10,696 nt of DNA from Candidatus Bathyarchaeota archaeon (lineage in GTDB: Archaea; Thermoproteota; Bathyarchaeia; Bathyarchaeales; Bathyarchaeaceae), in NCBI GenBank assembly GCA_020344435.1, contig CP070826.1, positions 123,691 to 134,386 of the forward strand. Direction: 5' to 3'. Shown one piece after another: positions 1-6,317 of the stretch; position 1 is the first letter of the stretch; the number at the start of each line of letters is the position of its first letter. A program made the translations under genes and the position numbers. Under the pieces are notes generated by a model, which saw only the letters and a list, made by a program, of their open reading frames with translations, was not told where the DNA came from and made no database searches.

Positions 1-100
1 GGTAAATAACGCGTTAGGGCTTTTAAGTGTTTCCATTAGATAACTACAGGGGGATAGTAAGTAATCCCTCATGCATGCATCCGCATGAATTGAAAACTCC
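1..100. other. Non-coding stretch downstream of the regulator gene
   Basis: No supported gene lies here. It holds a small GC-rich stem-loop (49-70) and the palindrome ATGCATGCAT (71-80), which recurs before aglB. An AACGCGTT palindrome sits at 8-15. A TTTTAAG stretch near 21-27 is AT-rich but cannot be tied to a gene. The neighbouring gene to the left is outside the window. Confidence 0.6.
49..70 (-). terminator. Weak stem-loop after the TrmB-family gene
   Basis: GGGGGAT (49-55) pairs with ATCCCTC (64-70), including one G-U pair, around an 8-base loop. It lies about 30 bases past the stop of the minus-strand regulator gene. On that strand it is not followed by a T-rich run, and archaeal termination depends mainly on such runs. 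A terminator role is therefore only a possibility. Confidence 0.2.
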
Positions 101-943
101 TCAGTGCGTTCTTGCTTTGTGTTCCCACATCAGACTGTACATCAGGGCCAATCCCCTAACTACACTCTGATGGGACGTGATGGCCGCCTCACGCAAGAAG
201 AAAGGCACCCCAGGGTCCTCAACGAGAAACAACGCCTTTCCTCCAATTTGGGGGTCAATAATGCACCCTCTAATTGGGATTTCATCAGTGAAGCGAACTT
301 CAACCTTGTTCCCCCGAATCTTATTGATTCTCTCCAGGATTCCAACTTGCTTCTTTCTATCTTCAGGCTCCAGTAGACGAGGATCCATTAGGATAATCTT
401 CAAAGAGACTCCTCTATTCAATGCAGTTCCAATATCTTCGTGAACCTCAAGAAAGTATTCCATAGCCCTTGAAAGAATCTGAATCTCCTCTTTTGCAGTG
501 GCGTAAAGCTTTCTTGTTTCGTCCAATGACACTTCACCAACGCTGACAATTCGTAGGAGGGGAACTCTTGGGACTCCCTTCTCACCCTTCAGATAGAGTT
601 CCTTGCTCGTCTTCACAAGGTTTTCGGCGTAGTCCTCAAGGACTCTGACTTTCTGTTTGAGTTCGTTGATGCTCAAGGATACCAAGTAACCCGCGATGTC
701 TTCTGGAGGACGCGGACTATATAGTGCAGGTCTTCCAGGTCTTATGCTCACTAAGCCCATTCTGGCAAGTTCATCCAAGACGCCGTAGATACGTGCACTG
801 GGCACTTTGCTTGTCTTGCTCAAGGTTGTTGCTTTTGTCTCGCCGAGAAGAAGAAGATATGCAAGCGCGGATGCTTGGTACTCGTTTAAACCCATGTTCA
901 TGAGTAGAAACTTGGTCTGGCTGATGTCTTTTCCAAAGGCCAA
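101..943 (-). CDS. TrmB-family sugar-responsive transcriptional regulator
   Basis: This 280-residue protein has the TrmB layout. A winged helix-turn-helix covers about residues 10-78, with recognition-helix region LSKTSKVPSARIYGVLDEL around 41-59 and a wing with RPGRPALY near 68-75. A coiled-coil linker follows at about 90-116. The C-terminal domain from about 128, containing EEIQILS (152-158), resembles the TrmB effector-binding/PLD-like fold. Known TrmB proteins repress or activate sugar uptake and metabolism genes in response to sugars. The start is TTG: an in-frame TGA lies 4-6 bases upstream, a GGAG (955-958) sits 11 bases before it, and the next ATG is only at residue 15. It is divergent from the sulfoquinovose synthase across 154 bases and may control that promoter (inference). 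The family call is firm, the ligand and targets are unknown. Confidence 0.85.
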   Translation of the reverse strand: MAFGKDISQTKFLLMNMGLNEYQASALAYLLLLGETKATTLSKTSKVPSARIYGVLDELARMGLVSIRPGRPALYSPRPPEDIAGYLVSLSINELKQKVRVLEDYAENLVKTSKELYLKGEKGVPRVPLLRIVSVGEVSLDETRKLYATAKEEIQILSRAMEYFLEVHEDIGTALNRGVSLKIILMDPRLLEPEDRKKQVGILERINKIRGNKVEVRFTDEIPIRGCIIDPQIGGKALFLVEDPGVPFFLREAAITSHQSVVRGLALMYSLMWEHKARTH

Positions 944-980
944 AGTTCACTACTCTCCAATAGATAACTTGATGACTTGC

Positions 981-986
981 TTTAAA
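981..986 (-). promoter_or_regulatory. TATA box of the TrmB-family gene
   Basis: TTTAAA on the minus strand is centred about 40 bases before the TTG start. An archaeal TATA sits about 25 bases upstream of transcription start, so the leader would be roughly 15 bases and would contain the GGAG. The Gfo/Idh gene has the same ATTTAAAG core at the same distance. Confidence 0.5.
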
Positions 987-1041
987 TCCTTTGCATCGCA
1001 TGACTCAGGCGCATCTGCTGGAGGTGGATTTACTCATAAAA

Positions 1042-1051
1042 ACATTAATAA
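1042..1051 (+). promoter_or_regulatory. TATA-like promoter element of the sulfoquinovose synthase
   Basis: ACATTAATAA lies 56 bases before the ATG at 1098. The same 10-mer occurs 59 bases before the next gene (2304-2313), which supports it as the core promoter. The predicted leader of about 25 bases contains AGGTG (1088-1092), a good archaeal Shine-Dalgarno site 5 bases before the ATG. Confidence 0.5.
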
Positions 1052-1097
1052 GTCGAGGAATAATTGACTCCTATTAAGTAGTAAAATAGGTGTTGAC

Positions 1098-2252
1098 ATG
1101 AAAGTTTTGATCGCTGGGATGGACGGATATCTCGGCTGGACCCTAGGCATGCACCTAACAAACAGGGGACACACAGTAGTCGGCGTGGACAACTTCTCCC
1201 GGCGAAAGAACGTGGAGGAAGTCGGATCCTGGTCTGCAACCCCCATACAACCGATGAATGAAAGACTGAGAGCCTTCAAGGAGGTCCACGGCAAAGAGAT
1301 CGGATTCCACGAAGGAGATTTAAGGGAATACCCATTCGTGAAGGAAATTGTCAGAAAGCAAAAGCCCGACACCATTGTCCATCTCGGAGAACAACCCTGC
1401 GCTCCCTATTCTATGATAGATGTCGAGCATGCTGTGTTTACTCAAAACAATAACATCATTGGAACCTTGAATCTTCTCTTCGCAATGCACGAGACCAGCC
1501 CCCACACACACATGCTTAAGTTGGGAACCATGGGCGAATATGGGACGCCCAACATTGACATTCCAGAGGGCTTCTTCGAGATCGAATACAGAGGAAGAAA
1601 AGATACGCTTCCCTTCCCCCGCCAAGCCGGATCTTGGTACCATCAAAGCAAGGTGCACGATAGCCACAACATCATGTTTGCATGCAAGATCTGGGGCGTA
1701 AGAAGCACCGATATCATGCAAGGAGTAGTTTATGGAACAAGAACAGATGACATGACTGATAACCGCTTGCTCACAAGATTTGACTTCGATGAGGTTTGGG
1801 GAACCGCCTTAAACCGCTTCTGCGCTCAAGCGATAATTGGCCATCCATTAACACCCTATGGCCGAGGAGGACAGACAAGGGCATTCATCGCTTTGAGAGA
1901 CAGCATGCAATGTCTAACCCTCGCCACTGAGAACCCACCCGAAAAAGGCGAGTACAGAGTCTTCAACCAATTCGATGAAACCTATTCAGTGAATGAGCTG
2001 GCCAAGAAAGTCCAGAAGATCGGCAAGAAACTCGGATACGACGTGCAAATCAGGAATCCAGAAAACCCAAGAGTGGAAGCAGAAGAACACTATTACAATC
2101 CCGATCACGAGAAACTCTACAAGCTCGGATTCAAGCCCATTCATCCATTGGAAGAAGTGCTTGAAAGAATGCTCAAAGACCTTGAAGGGTTCAAAGAAAG
2201 GATAATCGCGAAGAAAGAGCATATCATGCCAACAATCTATTGGAGAAAGTGA
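1098..2252 (+). CDS. agl3: UDP-sulfoquinovose synthase (SQD1/Agl3-like)
   Basis: This 384-residue extended short-chain dehydrogenase makes UDP-sulfoquinovose from UDP-glucose and sulfite, using bound NAD. The Rossmann motif GMDGYLG is at 7-13, with D31 for the NAD ribose. The SQD1-specific block KLGTMGEYGTPNIDI spans 141-155. The catalytic Tyr-Lys pair is Y181 and K185 in WYHQSKVHDSHN, followed by QGVVYGTRTDD (208-218). These blocks separate it from ordinary epimerases. Length matches the family (about 390). In Sulfolobus acidocaldarius, Agl3 supplies sulfoquinovose for the S-layer N-glycan; in plants and bacteria the sugar goes into sulfolipid. The nearby aglB favours the glycan role, but a sulfolipid role is not excluded. 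The ATG is supported by AGGTG 5 bases upstream. It is divergent from a TrmB regulator. Confidence 0.93.
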   Translation: MKVLIAGMDGYLGWTLGMHLTNRGHTVVGVDNFSRRKNVEEVGSWSATPIQPMNERLRAFKEVHGKEIGFHEGDLREYPFVKEIVRKQKPDTIVHLGEQPCAPYSMIDVEHAVFTQNNNIIGTLNLLFAMHETSPHTHMLKLGTMGEYGTPNIDIPEGFFEIEYRGRKDTLPFPRQAGSWYHQSKVHDSHNIMFACKIWGVRSTDIMQGVVYGTRTDDMTDNRLLTRFDFDEVWGTALNRFCAQAIIGHPLTPYGRGGQTRAFIALRDSMQCLTLATENPPEKGEYRVFNQFDETYSVNELAKKVQKIGKKLGYDVQIRNPENPRVEAEEHYYNPDHEKLYKLGFKPIHPLEEVLERMLKDLEGFKERIIAKKEHIMPTIYWRK

Positions 2253-2303
2253 CAGCAAATCCACTGCATGCGACAAATCTGAGGTCATAGTCAGAGTGAC
2301 CCG

Positions 2304-2313
2304 ACATTAATAA
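2304..2313 (+). promoter_or_regulatory. TATA-like promoter element of the sugar epimerase gene
   Basis: ACATTAATAA is identical to the element before the sulfoquinovose synthase and lies 59 bases before the ATG at 2363. This suggests the two genes are transcribed separately although they run in the same direction with a 110-base gap. Confidence 0.5.
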
Positions 2314-2362
2314 ACGATAGAATGGAATAGGGAATAGTCACAGAAAAAACCAGTGATTGCAG

Positions 2363-3331
2363 ATGAACATACTGGTGACTGGTGGAGGAGGCTACATAGG
2401 AAGTGGATTCATCCCTAGGCTGGGCAAAGAGTTCCCAGAGGCAACGATAACTTCCCTGGACAACCTAACCACGGGTAACTATCGCTTCATTGAATACCTC
2501 AAAGAGGATAAGCGCTATCGCCTCCTCCAAGGCGACATAACGAAAAGAGCAGATCTGAAGAAAGCCCTCGCTCCTGATACAGAAATGGTCGCACACTTGG
2601 CGGCTGTGCCCGGAATAAAATTATGCAACGAGAAACCCAAGAAAGCAATAATCACCAACATTTATGGCACCCACCTCCTCCTCGAAGAAGCAGTCAAACA
2701 CAGCGTCGAAAGATTCATCCTAATCTCTTCAGCAGCGGTTTATGGAACGCCACAAGAGCAGCCCATCACTGAGGAGCATCCATTGAAGCCCATCAACCTT
2801 TATGGAATCACCAAGCTGAGCGCAGAACAACTAGCAAAAGCATGCTACCTCACCTGCGGCTTAAGCACAACAACACTTCGCCTACCGAATCTCTACGGTC
2901 TAAGCGCATACGCCAAATGGAAAAACGTTATCCCCCGGTTTGTCTGGCAAGCAGTGAATAATGAGCCTCTCACCATCAGGGCAGACGGAAAACAGAAACG
3001 CAACTTCGTACACGTACAAGATGTCATAAACGCCATGATCCAATGCCTCAAAGCTCCCAGGCAAGCGGTTGCAGGCGAAACCCTCAACATAGGCGGACAT
3101 GCACTGAGTGTCAACCAGATCGCCAACATCGTGGTTCAAGAGGGCCAGCAGAAGCTCAATAAAGAAGTCTCGAAGGTTTACACGTCTTTGAAGCTCGGCG
3201 AGGTCTACACATCCGAATTCAAGTATGATTACGGAAGGGCTTCCATGAAGATAGGGTATGAGCCTGAGCGGGGAGTCTCACAGGGCATCTCTGAATTGTT
3301 TGACTACGCGTTGAAGGCGAGGGCAGAGTGA
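2363..3331 (+). CDS. NAD-dependent NDP-sugar epimerase/dehydratase (extended SDR)
   Basis: This 322-residue extended short-chain dehydrogenase has a Rossmann motif GGGGYIG (7-13), D33 at the end of the second strand, and a catalytic triad of S123 (ISSAAVYG) with Y147 and K151 (YGITK). RNFVHVQDV (213-221) is the C-terminal substrate-domain motif of GalE/WbpP-like and RmlB-like enzymes. It probably epimerises or dehydrates a UDP- or dTDP-sugar; the substrate cannot be read from the sequence. An in-frame TTG lies 6 bases upstream, but the ATG at 2363 is preferred. GTGAT (2353-2357), complementary to the archaeal 16S tail, ends 5 bases before it, and the Rossmann strand starts right at MNILVTG. 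Context suggests it supplies a sugar for the N-glycan. It is not the sulfoquinovose synthase paralogue, since the SQD1 block is absent. Confidence 0.88.
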   Translation: MNILVTGGGGYIGSGFIPRLGKEFPEATITSLDNLTTGNYRFIEYLKEDKRYRLLQGDITKRADLKKALAPDTEMVAHLAAVPGIKLCNEKPKKAIITNIYGTHLLLEEAVKHSVERFILISSAAVYGTPQEQPITEEHPLKPINLYGITKLSAEQLAKACYLTCGLSTTTLRLPNLYGLSAYAKWKNVIPRFVWQAVNNEPLTIRADGKQKRNFVHVQDVINAMIQCLKAPRQAVAGETLNIGGHALSVNQIANIVVQEGQQKLNKEVSKVYTSLKLGEVYTSEFKYDYGRASMKIGYEPERGVSQGISELFDYALKARAE

Positions 3332-3438
3332 CCAAGTTCACGCGCGGTTGAATGGCGCCCTCCGATCCCAAGCAAACCTCTCAGCTTGAATCTCCACAAT
3401 CTGTCTTCAGAATGAAACTTGAATCGGAATAATTAGGC

Positions 3439-3446
3439 TTTAATAA
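3439..3446 (+). promoter_or_regulatory. TATA-like promoter element of the acyltransferase gene
   Basis: TTTAATAA contains the same TTAATAA heptamer as the promoters of the two preceding genes. Its centre is 29 bases before the ATG at 3472 and 44 bases before the in-frame TTG at 3487. Transcription would start near 3468, so the ATG would be almost leaderless. Confidence 0.45.
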
Positions 3447-3471
3447 TCATGTATACTAGTCATTCACGCAG

Positions 3472-4080
3472 ATGGGAGGCAAGTCCTTGCCAAAGAAGGA
3501 GACTCTTGTTCATCAGACAGCCATCGTTGAGGATGGAGCTAAAATCGGAGACGGAAGTAGGATCTGGCACCATGCCCACGTCAGACGCGGCGCTAGATTG
3601 GGAAGGAATTGTGTGCTTGGAAAAGGCGTTTACATAGGTGAAGGAGTGAGAATCGGAGACAACGTGAAAATCGAAAACTACGTTTCTGTCTACAAGGGCG
3701 TCACCATAGAGAATAGCGTGTTTGTCGGCCCCCATGTGACTTTCACCAACGATCTGCATCCTAGGATCGAACGGTTCGAGAAATGGAAGGTGGCAGAGAC
3801 CGTTGTGAGGAAGGGGACGTCAATAGGCGCCGGCTCAGTCATTCTTTGCGGTATCACCTTGGGTCGATACTGTTTTGTGGGCGCGGGGTCCACAGTGACC
3901 CAGAATGTTCCAGACCACGCGCTTGTATATGGAAATCCAGCGAAAGTACATGGCTACGTATGTTTCTGCGGAGAAATCTTGATTGACCTGCAAGGAAAGG
4001 AACCTCCCATGGCAGCTACCTGCGAGAAATGCGGCAAGAAAATAGAGATAAGACCCAAATCGCAAAGACAGGAATTCTAG
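3472..4080 (+). CDS. WbpD/WlbB-like N-acyltransferase (left-handed beta-helix) with zinc-ribbon-like tail
   Basis: Hexapeptide repeats ([LIV]-G-x4 turns such as AKIGDG, VYIGEG, VRIGDN and TSIGAG) run from about residue 15 to 155 and form a trimeric beta-helix. FVGPHVTFTNDLHPR (84-98) carries the Asn-Asp typical of WbpD/WlbB, which acetylate the 3-amino group of UDP-GlcNAc3N(A) with acetyl-CoA. NPAKVHGYVC (155-164) is the family's usual exit from the helix. Four cysteines in CFC (164, 166) and CEKC (184, 187) suggest a small zinc ribbon. The interval given begins at ATG (202 residues). An in-frame TTG at 3487 has GGGAGG (3474-3479) 7 bases upstream and is at least as likely a start (197 residues). 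It converges on the aminotransferase, 15 bases stop to stop, and fits as its next step. The exact substrate is inferred. Confidence 0.88.
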   Translation: MGGKSLPKKETLVHQTAIVEDGAKIGDGSRIWHHAHVRRGARLGRNCVLGKGVYIGEGVRIGDNVKIENYVSVYKGVTIENSVFVGPHVTFTNDLHPRIERFEKWKVAETVVRKGTSIGAGSVILCGITLGRYCFVGAGSTVTQNVPDHALVYGNPAKVHGYVCFCGEILIDLQGKEPPMAATCEKCGKKIEIRPKSQRQEF

Positions 4081-4095
4081 AAGCCAGCTGAAGTC

Positions 4096-5202
4096 TTATT
4101 TGCGGTAGTAGTCCACCACGAGTTCTACAGCTTCTATGATCTTCTCCAGGTCCGTCTTCTTCAAGAGAGGATGAACAGGTAACGAGAGTATCTTCTTGGA
4201 GATGGATTCAGCACGTGGGCATTCATCAACTTTGAAGTCTTCCACAAAGGCAGGCTGCTTCGTGAGGGGAATAGGGTAATGAACTCTACATCCTATGTTT
4301 TCTGCTTGCAAGGCTTTGACAAACTCGTTTCTCCCACATTTGAACTGAGACAAATCCATCAAGGCGGAGTAAACGTTGAAGGAATGATCAACGTTACTCT
4401 TCACGACTGGTGGGCGAATGCCCCCGATCTTCTCGATGGCTTTGGTGAGCACCTCCGCGTTGTGCCTCCTCTTCTCCACGAACGCATGCAACCTTTCCAG
4501 CTGGTTGAGCCCTATGACGGCTGCTATCTCAGTCATACGATAATTCAGGCCGAAGGTTGTGTGGTAGTACTTGCGTTTCTGCCCGTGACTCCGGATCAAC
4601 CTGCCTTGTTCGTAGAGTTTTCTTTCCTTCGTCGTCACCATACCTCCCTCTCCCGTGGTCATGTTCTTTGAGGGATAGAAACTGTAACAGTTCAAATCAT
4701 CGAGAGCCCCTACGTCTCTTCCATCGATTCTGGTACCATGAGCTTGGGCAGCATCGTTCACTAAGTGAAGGTCATTGTCATCAGCAATCTCTCCTAACGT
4801 TTTCATATCGGCGGCGTGACCGAACAGGTGCACAGGTGCAATCACCTTCGTCTTTGATGAGATCTTATCATTCACGTCTTGAGGGTCCATTGTGAAGGTC
4901 TCTTCGCCTATATCCGCGAAGATCGGTCTCGCATTTGAGTAGACGACGGTGCTGGCTGTGGATATGTGAGTGAAGGCGGGGACAATCGCTTCATCTCCCG
5001 GCTTCAGGAGGGATAGGTATGAAATGTGCAAGGCTGCTGTTCCTGAGTTGACTGCAATGGCATATCTAGACCCTACTCTTCGGCAGAACTCTTTTTCAAA
5101 CTCTTCGGTCTTCGCACCCTGTCTCAGATATCCTGACTTCAAAACGTCAGTGACGTCTCTCATCTCTTCCTCTGTGAGCATCGGCTTCGCTATTGGTATC
5201 AT
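4096..5202 (-). CDS. DegT/DnrJ/EryC1/StrS-family sugar aminotransferase
   Basis: This 368-residue PLP-dependent enzyme aminates a keto NDP-sugar. Visible family features are NSGTAAL (52-58), which binds the PLP phosphate, D150 in NDAAQAHG, which contacts the pyridine nitrogen, and the Schiff-base Lys K179 in SFYPSKNMTTGEGGM. RSHGQ (204-208), GLNYRMTE (218-225) and HYP (308-310) are also present. Length is normal. It lies 32 bases after the Gfo/Idh gene on the same strand. A WbpB/WbpE-like pair is therefore likely: C3 oxidation, then transamination from glutamate, giving a 3-amino sugar for the convergent acyltransferase. The C3 position is inferred from neighbours; DegT enzymes also act at C4. 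ATG is the first possible start after an upstream in-frame TAG. No Shine-Dalgarno lies close to it. Confidence 0.9.
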   Translation of the reverse strand: MIPIAKPMLTEEEMRDVTDVLKSGYLRQGAKTEEFEKEFCRRVGSRYAIAVNSGTAALHISYLSLLKPGDEAIVPAFTHISTASTVVYSNARPIFADIGEETFTMDPQDVNDKISSKTKVIAPVHLFGHAADMKTLGEIADDNDLHLVNDAAQAHGTRIDGRDVGALDDLNCYSFYPSKNMTTGEGGMVTTKERKLYEQGRLIRSHGQKRKYYHTTFGLNYRMTEIAAVIGLNQLERLHAFVEKRRHNAEVLTKAIEKIGGIRPPVVKSNVDHSFNVYSALMDLSQFKCGRNEFVKALQAENIGCRVHYPIPLTKQPAFVEDFKVDECPRAESISKKILSLPVHPLLKKTDLEKIIEAVELVVDYYRK

Positions 5203-5225
5203 CTTGTTTGAGGTTGGGGCTCCAC

Positions 5226-5232
5226 CATTTAT
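5226..5232 (-). promoter_or_regulatory. Possible internal promoter of the aminotransferase gene
   Basis: On the minus strand an AATAAAT-type sequence lies 24-30 bases before the ATG, so transcription would begin at or next to the start codon. That would make a leaderless message and would fit the lack of a nearby Shine-Dalgarno site. Co-transcription with the upstream oxidoreductase gene is the simpler alternative. Confidence 0.2.
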
Positions 5233-5234
5233 TG

Positions 5235-6233
5235 CTAGCTTCTTCGTCTAGATTGCCTCCTCACCTGCTCAACTATTCCCAAGATCTTTATCGACTCCTC
5301 AACCGAATTCATGGGCTTCACCTCTCTGGATAAACAGTGAATGAAGAAATCAAGCTCCTTTTCCACCAGATTGACGTATGGGTTTCTGAAGATGTTCTTC
5401 CCACGATCGTACATTCCTCGAGTCTCCTTGCAATAGATGATTGTAGGGATATTGTCGAGGATGCTTCCAAAGAATGACCCGTTGTCTCCGTGGACTTCCA
5501 CAGTGTTCATGTATGAGGGTGTTATTAGATCGGCCTCGCAGAATAGGTGGACATCATTCTCAGCTCTCAGTCTTATCAAGACACAATCTTCAGCGTCCAC
5601 TTCCACCTCATTCCTCTCGATTACTCTTTTTTTCAGGATAGTGTCAGAGAAGAGGCTTTCAACCTCAAGAATCTCTCCGAAGCAGTGGTTAGCTAGATCC
5701 AGCATGTGGACCAGCATCTCCAGCATTGCTCCGCCCCCCTTCCCCATTTGGTGTTTCCATTCTCGCCAGCCTCCTCTTCCTCCTATTCGGAATATGGCGA
5801 AATAGGGATCGCCAATGATGTTGCCTTGCAGAACCCTTTTGAGACGTTGAAAAGATGGATGAAAACGGTAGAGATACCCCACCATGACCAGGTTTCCAGT
5901 CTCTTTCCGCTTCTTTTCGATTTGCTTGGCGAGTTCAAGTCTGTGAGAGAGCGGTTTTTCACAGAAGATCGCTTTTCCCCTATCTAACGCTTCCAGAATG
6001 ACCGTATGATGGATTGCTGTTGGAACACAAACATCCACCGCATCTATAGTTTCATCGTCAAGGACGTCTTTGAGATTGGTGTAGCTTGTTGCGTTATGGT
6101 ATTTGGCTGCTTCTTTGGCAAGTTTTTCATCTGTGTCGCATACTGCTGCTATGGTCGCGTCTTCAATGCTTCTGTAAGCGTCGAGATGCCTCGTTCCAAT
6201 CTTCCCGCATCCAATCACGGCCACGCGTATCAT
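5235..6233 (-). CDS. Gfo/Idh/MocA-family NAD(P)-dependent sugar oxidoreductase
   Basis: This 332-residue protein has an N-terminal Rossmann domain with GCGKIG (8-13) and D33, and the family hallmark EKP at 92-94, whose Lys is catalytic. The C-terminal alpha/beta domain carries GGGAMLEMLVHMLDL (166-180), with H176 at the usual catalytic His and Glu in place of the common Asp at 172. The likely reaction is oxidation of the C3 hydroxyl of UDP-GlcNAc or UDP-GlcNAcA (WbpB/WlbA type), feeding the adjacent aminotransferase. Substrate is inferred from context, because Gfo/Idh proteins act on many sugars. ATG is preceded by GAGGGT (6239-6244) 5 bases away and by a TATA box, so it probably leads a two-gene operon with the aminotransferase. 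Confidence 0.88.
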   Translation of the reverse strand: MIRVAVIGCGKIGTRHLDAYRSIEDATIAAVCDTDEKLAKEAAKYHNATSYTNLKDVLDDETIDAVDVCVPTAIHHTVILEALDRGKAIFCEKPLSHRLELAKQIEKKRKETGNLVMVGYLYRFHPSFQRLKRVLQGNIIGDPYFAIFRIGGRGGWREWKHQMGKGGGAMLEMLVHMLDLANHCFGEILEVESLFSDTILKKRVIERNEVEVDAEDCVLIRLRAENDVHLFCEADLITPSYMNTVEVHGDNGSFFGSILDNIPTIIYCKETRGMYDRGKNIFRNPYVNLVEKELDFFIHCLSREVKPMNSVEESIKILGIVEQVRRQSRRRS

Positions 6234-6270
6234 GTTGGACCCTCTTCTCGATTGTATACGGTCTTTCTCC

Positions 6271-6276
6271 TTTAAA
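6271..6276 (-). promoter_or_regulatory. TATA box of the Gfo/Idh gene
   Basis: TTTAAA on the minus strand (context GATTTAAAGG) is centred about 40 bases before the ATG at 6233, the same core and spacing as at the TrmB-family gene. It likely drives the oxidoreductase-aminotransferase pair. Confidence 0.5.
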
Positions 6277-6317
6277 TCAGCTATTGTGAGGGCCTTGGAG
6301 AAGCTCCTCTGAAGTAG

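Noticed and set aside
944..1097. TrmB operator of the Pyrococcus type (TACT-N3-AGTA) in the divergent gap
   Set aside because: Only half-site-like strings such as TACT and AAGTA are present, without the right spacing. Not enough to call an operator.
1320..1721. 133-codon open frame on the minus strand
   Set aside because: It is antisense to the core of the sulfoquinovose synthase, and its length is explained by the coding strand. No recognisable domain.
2357..2362. TTG start two codons upstream of the epimerase ATG
   Set aside because: The GTGAT ribosome site overlaps or abuts this TTG and is well placed only for the ATG at 2363.
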